Assembly: GCA_029339505.1 (NCBI GenBank)
Contig: JAQISU010000182.1
Span: 4,067,501 to 4,131,500, forward strand
Origin: Unio delphinus
Lineage: Eukaryota; Mollusca; Bivalvia; Unionida; Unionidae
DNA: 64,000 nucleotides
Direction: 5' to 3'
Within the stretch, counting starts at the first letter, position 1. Every line of letters starts with the position of its first letter. The translations under genes were made by a program, and so were the position numbers. A model generated the notes under the pieces. The model ran no database searches. It was not told where the DNA came from and was given only the letters and a program-made list of their open reading frames with translations. Shown one piece after another: positions 13,472-28,319 of the stretch.

Positions 13472-16450
13472 CTAGTTTTCAAAGAAAGTAAAGGTTTAGA
13501 TTTGTATTTATATGTAGGGGTTGTTCGGTATCAAATAGTATATATTTCTTAAATCTATCTCCCACTAGGCCTTTTCTACCTAGTTACCTTTCAGATGAAC
13601 AACTAACTAGGGAAAAAAGTGTGCTACATTATTGGGGTTAGTGATGTGGATGATTAGTTAGTGGTATTTGAAAGATTAGGTAGGCATGTCAAACAATAGG
13701 CCAAGTTGATCCCAGGCTGACGTTTTAGTCGATCACGTGAACAGTTTTTAACGTTACGATTATGGATAATGAATTGTACCAAACAGAACATGTAAATCAT
13801 TAGAATAAGACTAACGACTGTTGTGAAGTGTAATAGTTTATGTAAATCAAAATCGGATGCTGACAATAAATTAGATATAGAGCACAAATCAGTACACTAC
13901 AATAAAAGAGTTAATCGACACTCAACCGCTCCTAGTACTGAAATAAATGTCAGCACGTCATCAAAAGAGAACTGAAAAAGAGACTATATGACATACGTAA
14001 TTCCTTCAAGCAACTCATTAAAGTGCTGGAACACAAATGACGTGATAAAAATTGTAGACTGCTCTTAGTTATCTTGAATAAAATAAAACTTAACTATTAT
14101 GATATCCAACCTGATTCAAGTATGATGCTGGTTGACGTTTTTCAAATTTAATTCGAACAAGGTATTGCAGCAGTATATACAAGAATATTTATACGTGTAT
14201 CATGAACAAAACGTGCCTCAGGCACACTTTTAACTGATCCAAACAAATCCTTTTATAGCAAAGAATTACCGCATATATTAATAGAAAAATGGTTGAAAAC
14301 ATTTAGTACGGTAAATTTCAGAAAATAGTTAAGTTAATTTAAAACCTGTACTTGTAAATTCGTATATGTAGAACAAAGAATATCTAACGAGGAAATCAAA
14401 ACAGGAAATACATTATATGATTGATACAAAAAATGTCTATTCATGACACACTCACTTTTGTATTTTCTTTAAAGGAAGTTCAAACAATATAGAACAAATA
14501 AGGGTTATATTATATGCGAACGCGACAGAACATAAATTAGAGGTTCAATGTATTAATATATCAATATGTTACCTTATAGAGAGGTAAAGGTGAAGACGGA
14601 CATTATCCAACATAATTAGTTGTTGGTATGCCGATAAAGATATAGTGGCCCATAACCAGATTTTACAATTTACTATTGCACCATACATTACATGAAATAT
14701 TTTGCGTTTATATACAGCGATGTTAATATTCTGTTGTAATAAAGATTTGGTCTAAACCACAAAGTGGCAGAAAACTTACACCAAACGTTTTGTAAAACTT
14801 AACAATTGATATATTTTCTGAAAATTCACAATAAACATACAAATTGAACGTGTGAATTAACTACCAAATCATTTGAAGATTTCTATCATATTTCAAACAC
14901 ATAAATCGTTTCGAATGAACGCGATTATTTGCATAACCTGCTGATTTATTACAGCATGTCAGTGAAAACGTTAAAGTCCAGTAAAGAATTTTAAAACAAA
15001 TACTTAGTATCATATTATATCAATACAATTCCAACAATGAAATTATATACATGATATAAATTATAAATGAATACTTATTCATCCGGTCCTATTGTAAGTA
15101 TAGGTTCTTACAGGACGTATGAAATTATTACATAACCTGTGCGTGTGTATTATCAGAGGATATTTCGACCAAACTGATAAGGAAGGTCATGATTTGTTTA
15201 CCTAATTTTAGTTAATGATTTAACAAATATGAGGTAGACCAGCAAATCTTTTCACAAATGATGATACCCATCATTATATTATATTAACATACACAATATT
15301 AGCTACGTGTTTTACAAAATCGAGCTATTGATGCAAATGTGAAACATATTATGTTCAAAGTAAGTTTGACGTGCTTGTTTTATTTGTTCAGATATATTGT
15401 TGAACACGGTTAAATTAAACATATAGATATTACAGTAAAGTATATCTTAAATCGCAGTGCTTGCTAGGAACATGTACCTGAAGCAATGTTTTGTGTATGA
15501 CTGTATATGATCATAAATGTTGCCCATATTTTACCACAACTGCTGTCCCCATATCAATTACCTGTATAATTAAAGTCTGGCTAATACCATTACTTAACAT
15601 GTATCCGTAGCAATTCAATTTGTAATATTCGGCTCCAAATTCGATTATACAAAATATAGTTTCACGAGTGTAATGTATGTTTGGTAAAGTATTGATTCCA
15701 AAAGTTGAATATGGTGTGGAATATTGATTACTGAGTGTGTGTTTATCATAATAACTGACGAAGCATCAGGGAGATTAGTCGACTGTTTGTGTTCAGTTTC
15801 ATCCTCGATCATCGTTTTAAATTTGTCACAACCGCCTAACTTTAACTAACAAAACTACACAATCTGCATAGACTGTTTGGATTAAGGTTGATGTTTTCAA
15901 GAACATCACATTGACATTACGCACATCACGATGAAATAAAATCTGATAGCGAATACGATTAAACGTGTTATAAACATATTATATCATGATCGGCCTTATA
16001 TCAGGATGACCATTTAGTACCACCTGACATTTCATCGCATTGGGTGATGTATATACTGTATAATAAATATGGTCCGTATAAGTTTTTTCTTGCCAAAATT
16101 ACGTTTTAAGCGTTGCAATTCGGTTAGTTGACGTGCTGGTATTTGTACGTTCTCATCAGGTCAGTGAGGCGCCAAGTTAAACTTTATTAACATTGTAACA
16201 TTCTACGTTCAAGGTAAGTCTTTCCGTGGTGTTTATCAAGAATTAAGGATTTTCAAAGTGTCCAGCGAAGATAGCTCTTCTTGTAGCGTTTATGAGATAC
16301 AATTGTGTGTGTTTATGAATCTAGCATTCTTAGACATTCTACCATTACATTGCGTTTATGATTTTACTAATCTTTCCACAAACAACACACTATAAAGAAG
16401 AAAGTAGTAAATATATCTGAAGTAGATTGATTTATTCGTCGAAAACTTAC
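13472..16450. other. Intron of the ADAM-like gene
   Basis: Three kilobases of AT-rich DNA with no recognisable exon, RNA gene or mobile element. Confidence 0.5.
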
Positions 16451-16695
16451 CTCCTGTTCCAAATTTTGTATCTTTTCCAGAGGCGATTGACCGTCCATAG
16501 TTCTTTGCACAACATAGGTGTCAATATTTGGATCAATCAGATAATTCCTCTCCAAGTTTAAGACCAGATCATGTGTCTTGCGTTTGAGGTGAAAAGACAA
16601 CTGGTCAGGGAAGTCGGGACCAGTGACTCCTCGTTTGTCTGTCTGTAATCTTGTGGTCACGTCTTTCAGCCAGACCGTTTCCGCGTTGGTTGTTG
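16451..16695 (-). CDS. ADAM-like metalloprotease, propeptide exon (most 5' exon visible)
   Basis: A 245-nt exon between a good acceptor (CTCATTGTTACAG) and donor GTAAGTTTT. It encodes the start of a reprolysin-type propeptide: FPDQLSFHLKRKTHDLVLNL is the LSFxL...x[LF]xLNL pattern common in ADAM and venom-type metalloprotease propeptides. It begins with two bases of a split codon, so a further 5' exon with the start codon and signal peptide is expected at higher coordinates. The open frame extends 55 bases past the acceptor but contains no ATG. Confidence 0.75.
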
Positions 16696-17530
16696 CTGTA
16701 ACAATGAGGACAAGACTAAGTTTGGGAATATTACAGAGACAACTTTTCACCTGTCAGTAAATACCCTTTATACGATACAATATATACTCAAATTTAAATA
16801 TAATTGTGTTAGAGGATCGATATTGTAAAATCAAGATAACGTATCGTTTATGTTTGTAATATCTCAACATCACCTGCGACTCTCTCATTCGAAAATAAAT
16901 ATATTGTAAGGTGATTCGAAAGCACCAATATATACATATGATGTAGTGAAACATTAAATTCAGATCATCGCATGACATATCGCAGTGCAAAATTATTACA
17001 TACGTAAACATCAAGAGCAGATATTCCACACTAATTTCCTTTTTCGCTTTTGTAAAGCGTTTCTGTTGAACAAATTACAAAATGCAAATATTTGTCTTGA
17101 GTCATAAAATTAAGAGTGTACATATTTATACAAAATAAAAAAGAATATACATGCAAATATCAATTGCGCACATAACACACTCCTTTTCATTTGGGAACGT
17201 TTGATCTACTTCTAGATTTTATATTTATTCTTTCCGTTTGATCAAAATATCTTCATGATAATGAATATAATTACTAGTTGTAGTAGTAATAGTAGTAGTA
17301 ATAGTAGCAATCCTGCTTCTATCATCTATAAAATCATGATTAAAACGTATACTTGAACAGTGATTTCAAATTATATCCACTATTCTGCCTTTCTCATCCA
17401 CAAGATAATTATTAAATTTCATACGTGCAAAGTGATTACAAATAATATCCATAATATTTCAAAATAAAAAGCTAGAGCAGTAGTGTCACTATTGCTTGGA
17501 TAGTTTGATAAATTACATTCGTTTTGGCGC

Positions 17531-17614
<84 letters not shown>

Positions 17615-20241
17615 ATATATATATATATATAAATTTTAAAGCACGTTAATCTGATACGTACCTTTTAAAAAACATGCTGAGAGACAGAGGAAACAAAAAT
17701 ATGTCATTCTTTATTTTCAACTCAACGACTGCCCCGAGTATTTTGAAAAACTGTCTGACCGAACTATATATATATATATATATATACACATAGATATAAA
17801 TGTGTGTGTTTTAATCCAAACTATCAGTTAAATCTGTTAATATAATATTGATTGACGTCGTTTTAGAATGTTTACACTATGAACATTTTGTTTGACTGAT
17901 CCTTTAATGACTTGCTTTGACTATTACGGAATCATGACAAAGGGCCTCTTTTCAAAGTGGTTTTGTATGCTCAGGAGCCATAAATGCACAAACAAACAAA
18001 TGATATGTAAGTAGTTTTTGTAAGGATTGACATTTTCTTTGTTATGGCTAGTTGTACGTTGAAATGAAATTCAAATAAATGATTAAAATTAAATTACGAA
18101 ACGTTCAAACGTTCAAGTGTATAATTTTTAAAGAACTGATGTGTGTATTAAATACAGGAATTATGAAAGAGATGCAAACACTTTCACGACAATTTCCTGG
18201 TATCTGAAGGAATACAGTCTATATTTGTTTTGGATGTTTTACATGTTTATAACACAACTTATATGTTTGATGGATGGTACAGAATTATCTAGTTATCTAT
18301 AATATATAAACCAGATTAAGTCATCCTAATTCAATTATTGGATGAATCGCATTAGGCCTCAGAGAGTGTTAATGAACATTCCTTGAAAGGTTGAACTCCA
18401 TAGCAATTCAAAACTCTTACAAGTACTATCAATCAGTTTTGCTTGCGTTGTAGTTGCACTAAAATTTTGACAATTTCTTAAATATGTATCAGAGTAAAGT
18501 GTATAATCAACTTTTCTGAGCATACTGACACGGGCTTACAAAACCTATGTTAATACAAACACCAATACTAAGGTATAGATTATTGCATGGCCATAATTTA
18601 GTTTCTCTGATATCAGGCACTGGCTCCAGTTATGCGTCATTGCCGCACAGTGTGGGATTATACCCGAATCACCCACGCTGCACTAGTAAATTTCGTAGTG
18701 ATCACTGTTCACCCACACGAGATTTATCAGTGAATATTGAACAATAAATTAGGATCTTATGCATAGATGTTCATAATCAGACTGAACTCCAGATTACGTA
18801 TCAATGTTCCAAAGCGTTTTGCCACTGTTTCAAGCACAGTCACTCCGATATAAAAATATTCAGGTTTCTAGACTGAGTAGTGTTTGATTTACGTGTCATT
18901 ATACATGAAAGCAGCCACATATATGCAAATATTTCTCCATAAACAACGTAAACATACATTTAAATAAATCTCAAAATAGTATTATAGATGAAGTTTTGTG
19001 AGTAACACATGTGTAATTTCAGTTGTTATTGGATCGTTATGGGTGCAATTGCAAACGAAGCAAATAATCTACATCTGAGATCAACGTCGATCGTTAGACG
19101 TGTCATATAATCCATGTTCGTTCGTGTTTAATGAAATGATCTTGTTACGTTTACTCAGTCAGAACAAAAGGAACTCGTGGTCGCACTGTTTTAATATATT
19201 AAGGAAATGTTGACAATATTCTGTCAGCTGTGTACAAATCAACGAAGATCATTTAATGTTTTATTTAATATATCTAACCTCAAATCCAGAGAATGACAGT
19301 ATTTCCCGCTTCAAATTGACAAGTACTACCATCAATTACAGCCCCTCCTCCCAGAGAAAAATCAAACTGAGATTTGAACACAGAAGTAAATGGATGCATA
19401 TTCATCTTTCTAAAATAGTTTATGAAGAAATAGCATTTTCGTTAATATAATTATCATCATCGTCATCAGATTGCACCTAATATTAGCATATGCGCTAGTG
19501 TTATTGTATTAAAAGACTTGGTTCAACTGCACTTTTATGTTTTTTTCTCCCATAGTTACATTTTAAACCGAATAATGTATGTAATTTATAAAAACAGTAT
19601 ACAAGTCATATATGGCTATCTCATACAGGTGTAGGAGACGACAGATTCTATAATCGACCAGTGATTGCATATTACATTGTTTTAAACTAGCTTCATTGAT
19701 ATTCACTAGCAGACCTGATATACTATAATCTTGTTATTATATTTAATTAAATATTAATTTCCTACCATGTCCCTTTTTGTAGTCATATTGTTAGACAGAA
19801 TCACCATGAACGATTGTCAACATAAAAAAAATTATGTTAATATAATTCGCAAAAAATAACTGAATAAAGTAAAATAGTAGATGTTATAACCAATTTGGTA
19901 TTGGTACTGTATTCTTACAGTGCGTAATTAACATTTTAGGCTATGCAAACAATTACAAAAGTGCTGACCTCGCCACCGCTGCCAACGATGCCACAAACGT
20001 ATTACTATATATCACAATGCTTATGCAGTGCAAACTATAAATATATTTACATGTGCAACACTTAAATTATACTAAATTACAGAAACTTTGGAGACTGTAG
20101 TACTACGTACATTCATTATACCAACTAGCAGACGCTTGGGAGACTATAAGAAGAGTATTACGAATGTTAATCCCAATAACACATACGCAAAGTATAACAG
20201 GAAAAGATTGGAAATGATTGAACATCATTCCAACTGAAAAT
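16696..20241. other. AT-rich non-coding sequence
   Basis: No supportable exon was found. It contains the (AT)n tract at 17535-17630, a shorter one at about 17766-17786, and a decayed relative of the 97-bp repeat at about 17880-18000 (shared ATTACGGAATCATGACAAAG-like and TTCAAAGTGGTTTTG-like words). The missing first exon of the ADAM-like gene could be here or beyond. Confidence 0.4.
17535..17630. repeat. (AT)n microsatellite
   Basis: Nearly pure alternating AT with one CT interruption. Confidence 0.95.
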
Positions 20242-21510
20242 GTCATTTTTTAAAGGAAGAGGCCTTTTTCTTTTTTCAAGCATCTTTTCCGTTCGGTGTT
20301 TACGTATAATGTTCATACTCTTTATATCACTTTAAACTGATAGACGGGTTTCGATATAGAGGATAGAGTTCATCATTCACAAGGAAATACAGCATTTTCA
20401 TGCAATTTATCAGCATATAATTGATATTAGTTTATAGCATCTTGTGTTACAATTTTACAATCAAGATGAGAAATACTTAAATTTGAAAACATTAAACTAT
20501 GCTTAATCAAGTATACTTGTTGTATTTTTTTTTCTCAAACACTGGAGATGTCACTGACACGATATTCTACACTGACACTTTTATACATTTCTTAAACATG
20601 TTGATCCACATTTTAGCCATTTTAACCTACACAATGATTAGATATGTGTACTTGTCTACCGTCTCCGTTATCATTTTACCAGCAATGACAATGTTCCAAT
20701 AATAAAACACTGGAATTTATTCAAGGTTGAAATGTTTTAGTTTAAAATGGATTCATCGACATCAATGCATTTTTTACAGTGTTGCTAAATAACATATAAA
20801 ATCTTTGCAGATTGTCTTCTTATATTCAATATGTAACATTTTGCAACGTATCACTAAAACAAATTGCTTGACTAGTTTGTTAAGAAAACGCATTAGCTAT
20901 TACGACTATATGTGAAAGGGTCTTTCATCTAAGTGTTTTGCAACGTGCCACTAAAATCAAACTGCTTCACAGGTTTGTTAAGGAAAGAATTATCTATTAC
21001 GGCAACATGTGAAAGGGCCTTTCATCAAAATGTTTTGCAACGTATTACTAAAAACAAATTGTCTGACAATTTCGTTAACTAAAAACATTAGCTATTACGG
21101 CACTGTTTAAAAGAGCCTTTATTCAAAGTGTTTTGGTTTGCTCACTATCCAGACATTATGCAACTCAACTAACAAAGATATGTTTCTTCAGTTTATTTAA
21201 GTGATTAACAGCTTCTTTTGTTATTTACACCGAGGTAGAAACCGAAATATTGCTGTGCTGTGCTGTCTGTAAGATCAGCGACGTTTTGGTTTATATTTAT
21301 ATATTACGGAATGAGGCTGAGGTATATATAATTTGGTTCAAATGTTTGAATGACCACTCTTATTTTTTTTAAGTCGTAAATGCGACATAATAATTTTTTT
21401 TCAAATAAGCTGTTAATTTAAAATATGAATGTCTATTAGTTTGTATGTCACTGCATTTTCGATGTAACTATTTATTAACACGTTAGTTCCGTTCTCAATG
21501 TATACACATA
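20242..21510. repeat. Tandem large repeat, copy 1
   Basis: This 1.27-kb unit is repeated immediately downstream (21541-23019). It starts at TTTTTTAAAGGAAGAGGCC and ends near ACACGTTAGTTCCGTTCTC. It holds three copies of a 97-bp subrepeat. No coding capacity was seen. Confidence 0.9.
20843..21130. repeat. 97-bp tandem subrepeat, three copies
   Basis: The word GCAACGT recurs at 20843, 20940 and 21037, giving a 97-bp period. Each unit carries the same block of words (CACTAAAA, GCTT/TGACAG, TTGTTAA, ATTACGGC, GTGAAAGGGCCTTTCAT). Confidence 0.9.
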
Positions 21511-21540
21511 CATACACATACACATACATACATACACATG

Positions 21541-23019
21541 TCATTTTTTAAAGGAAGAGGCCTTTTTCTTTTATCAAGCATCTTATTTCTTCGGTGTTTA
21601 CGTATAATGTTCAGAATCGTTATATCACTTTAAACTGATAGACGGGTATCGATATGATAGAGTTCATCGATCACAAGGAAATACAGCATTTTCTTGCAAT
21701 TTATCGGCATATAATTGATATTAGTTTATAGCATCGTGTGTTACAATTTTACAATCAAGATGAGAAATACTTAAATTTGAAAACATTAAACTATGCTTAA
21801 TCAAGTATACTTGTTGTATTTTTTTTCCTCAAGCACTAGAGATGTCAGTGACACGATATTCTACACTGACACTTTTATACATTTCTTAAACATGTTGAAC
21901 CACATTTTAGCCACTTAAACCAACACAATGATTACATATGTGTACTTGTTATTGACCAATAATGTATTTAAGTGATTAACGTTTTTATCGGTTTGTTTAA
22001 TGCTCTGGAACTATATCGTTTCTCATTCAGAGGTTTCGGTAAAATATGCTTACATAGCATTCCAATATTCCTACCGTTTCCGTTATTATTTTACCACCAA
22101 TGACAATGTTCCTATAAAAAAACACTGCAATTTATTCAAGGTTGAAATGTTTTAGTTTAAAATGGATTCATCGACATCAATGCATTTTTTACAGTGTTGC
22201 TAAATAGCAGATAAAATCTTTGCAGATTGTATTCTTATATTCAATATGTAACATTTTGCAACGTACCACTAAAACAAATTGCTTGACTAGATTGTTAAGA
22301 TAACGCATTAGCTATTACGACTATATGTAAAAGGGCAATTCATCTAAGTGTTTTGCAACGTGTCACCAAAATTAAACTGCTTGACAGGTTTGTTAAAGAA
22401 AGAATTATCTATTACGGCAACATGTGAAAGGGCAATTCATCTATGTGTTTTGCAACGTGTCGCTAAAATCAAGCTGCTTGACAGGTTTGTTAAGGAAAGA
22501 ATTATCTATTACGCCAATATGTGAAAGGGACTTTCATCAAAATGTTTTTGCAATGTGAAACTAAAAACAAATTGTTTGACAATTTCGTTAACTATAAACA
22601 TTAGCTATTACGGCACTATGTAAAAGAGCCTTTGATCAAAGTGTTTTGGTATGCTTACTATCGATACATTATGCAATTCAACTAACAAAGATATGTGTCT
22701 TCAGTTTATTTAAGTGATTAACTGCTTTTTTTGTTATTTACACGGAGGTAGAAACCGAAATATCGCTGAGCTGTCAGTAAGATGAGCGACGCTTTGGTCT
22801 ATATTTATATATTACGGAAGGAGTTTGATGTATATATAATTGGGTTCAAATGTTTGAATGACCACTCTTTTTTTTTCTTAAATCGTAAATGCGACATAAT
22901 AATTTTTTTTTCAAATAAACTGTTAATTTAAAATATGAATGTCTGTTAGTTTGTATGTCACTGCGTTTTCGATTTATCTACTTGTTAACACGTTAGTTCC
23001 GTTCTCTATGTATACACAT
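21541..23019. repeat. Tandem large repeat, copy 2
   Basis: Second copy of the unit at 20242-21510, separated by a short ACATACAC repeat. It is about 200 bp longer because of one extra 97-bp subrepeat and about 110 bp (near 21950-22070) absent from copy 1. Confidence 0.9.
22258..22650. repeat. 97-bp tandem subrepeat, four copies
   Basis: The anchor word recurs at 22258, 22355, 22452 and, with one change, 22550. Copy 1 has three units, so the array changed in number after the large duplication. Confidence 0.9.
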
Positions 23020-25619
<2,600 letters not shown>

Positions 25620-25620
<1 letters not shown>

Positions 25621-26040
25621 TTTGTTGATGTTCCGAGTACCTTTCATACATGATGCTGAGATTCAATATTACTTCTGATGTGCTTCTTCCACTCCGAAAG
25701 TTGTCTGTCCTTCAGCAAATTTTTCTTCTAATTGTTGTTTCAGTCTGTTCAAGTTAATTTACAGCATCAACTTGCTTGCATTGTTGATCCAACTGATAGT
25801 GTTGTAATTTTGGCACAACTGAAAACAGCTTTCTTCTGGGAGTGTTATTATCAGTGATTGAATCCATTGTGTTGGCTATTCACATGGTTGCCGGTTCTTG
25901 TTGCAGATTGTTTTATTAGGTTTATCATTGATTCCTTCACCCCAATTCTTGATAAGATGAGGTGAGATATTGTCTAATCCAGCTGCCTGTCCATTCTTTG
26001 GTGTTCTTATTACACACTATTGTATAACATAAAATCACCA
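25620..26040 (-). mobile_element. RTE-like LINE reverse transcriptase fragment, decayed
   Basis: Minus-strand translation across frameshifts and stops shows the finger-palm signature of LINE reverse transcriptases: KNGQAAGLDNISPHLIKN near 26020, a TQWIQSLIITLPEE stretch that corresponds to the usual W-x-x-S-x-I-I-x-L-P-K segment, and a later SKLML...LNRLK stretch. Only about 130 codons remain. The endonuclease and 3' end are absent. Confidence 0.75.
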
Positions 26041-26619
26041 TTTCTCATATGGTTCATGCAACTGTAATATTCGTTGAAGTTATACTGCCTGTCGTTTAAC
26101 AATTCTGTCGTTCCAAATGTAGCCATAATAAAAATATTTCTTCTAACGTGTCATTGAACGATATTATAAATCACTTAGTGAACTCGAAATATACTGTGAG
26201 CAAATGTTTTGATTAGGAATACGTTGCTATGGTAGGTGTTATGGTGCAATGGACATTCTGCACAAGATCAGACTCATGGAGTGGACAATGGTCAGTTAGC
26301 ATCGGAACTTCAAGTATTTTGTACTTTAATATCCATATACCACGCACTTTACACTTTGGTAAAAGTTGTTATTGCTTTAACTGCTACGGTTTGTAGCTTT
26401 TGTACTGTTGCATTCGTTACCCTTTTGTACATCCTCTTTTCTTAACATATACGTTTAAGAAAATAGCGTTTGACGTTAAAATAGTCATTTAAACACCAAC
26501 GTACATAAGTTAATATACACTTTATTGTCCATATAAAATAATCTTTGGCATAACGGGGGCAAGTCCTATCACAGCACACTGCATTTGCTCAGCTCTGAAT
26601 TTTTTCTTGTTGAAAAGGA

Positions 26620-27120
26620 ATGCCTCAGGAACTTGTGGGAGTTAGAAGGTAGCGAAGTGTATCCGTCACCTGTATGTGGAGCCTAAAGGGCTTATACGAG
26701 GTATATAGGGATCTGATAACCGAAACTCGACAAGTCTCATCCTGAGGACACCATGACAACACACATTAACCTTTACTCCATATATGCACCGTATGAAGCT
26801 GGTATGATGTATATATGGGCATAATAGTTTAGTATATATAAGTACGGACACAAATTGGGGTCAAGAAGCTAAGTTGTGAAATGGATGAAACCTGGCAGTG
26901 GCCCTCAGGAAGAGAGACTTGTGGGAGTTAGACGGTTGTGCAGAGTGTCCGAAACTTGAATATGGAGACTAAAGGGCTAATACGAGGTGTATGGGGACAT
27001 GAAACCGAAACTCGACATGTTTGATCCCATGGATTGCCCTGGTAACAAGCATGAGCCAATACCACATGCATGGTGGTTATTCAAGTACAGACAAATTGGT
27101 TCAAGACAAGTTGAATGCAT
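26620..27120. repeat. Direct repeat with 286-bp spacing
   Basis: The block ACTTGTGGGAGTTAGA...AAGGGCT.ATACGAGGT...CCGAAACTCGACA occurs at 26631-26735 and again at 26917-27020. The units differ by substitutions and small indels. Function unknown. Confidence 0.8.
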
Positions 27121-27772
27121 GAACGTGGGCAATGTGCCCGGGAACAGAGCTGGAACAGAATGCAATGAAAGAAATGCACCAAACAAAGCAGCATGGTGGG
27201 TGGAGGGGAGGCGATTGGTTCTTTTCACAGATAATTTTCTGTAGAAATAGCACTGAAAAGCACATCATCGTTGCTACCAAGCCGCTGTATCACTGTCTCA
27301 AACCAGCTGACGAACGTTCTAATTCCATCATCTGATTGGTTCAACTTGACAACATATCTAAAATTAATAACTGACCTCATGTTTGGCAGAACCACAACAA
27401 AGAGGGGTAAAAACAAGGGGTTAGGTTAGAATGCACTGTGTGTTCTTCAAAACTATATTTAACCAATTAAATTACAACTTCACTGGAAGTATTGATTACT
27501 CCAGTATGATACAATGAAGATTTTCCTAGAAACGTCTAACAATTTGGTATGTCACTGCCTTTATGACAGGTATTAGAACGTTCATATCACATGCATTTAT
27601 TAGGTAGGAATTTCATGGACATGAAAGACCTGTACCTATTGATTCTCTAATCATAATTTTGTGAGCATTAAGTGTGCTCGAAACATGGTCCTCTCAATTT
27701 GAAACGTTTCCTATATCAATTTTAGGAGTTATTCATCATTATATTTGCGTAAAAAAGTCGAACATTGCTACC
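27121..27772. other. Non-coding sequence with one protein-like minus-strand frame
   Basis: The minus-strand frame at 27225-27416 has a non-repetitive composition (for example TFVSWFETVIQRL), but I recognise no family and see no clear splice sites. Otherwise nothing is seen. Confidence 0.3.
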
Positions 27773-27783
27773 ATATATATGTA

Positions 27784-27852
<69 letters not shown>

Positions 27853-27977
27853 ATATATACAATTGTGTGCGTGTGTGTGTATATATATAGAGAGAGATAG
27901 AGCGAGAGAAACTAATATATATATATTAGTTTCTCTCCCTCCATCTCTGTCTATCTCTCTCTCTCTCACTCTCTCTC

Positions 27978-28046
<69 letters not shown>

Positions 28047-28099
28047 TAATATATTATTTGTATGTATAAATCTATATATATATAGATAGATAGAAATAA

Positions 28100-28185
<86 letters not shown>

Positions 28186-28303
28186 TAATATATTATTTGT
28201 ATGTATATATCTTTATATATATAGATAGATAGAAATAAAGATATATATATATATATAGATAGATAGAAATAAAGATATATATATACATATATATATATAT
28301 ATT
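27773..28303. repeat. Large compound microsatellite
   Basis: (AT)n, (GT)n, (GA)n, (CT)n and repeated blocks of AT plus GATAGATAGAAATAAAGATAT. The AT-rich block with TATTAATATATTATTTGTATGTATA occurs twice (about 28040 and 28185), so the array grew by segment duplication. Confidence 0.95.
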
Positions 28304-28319
28304 GGTGGCCCTATGGGAG

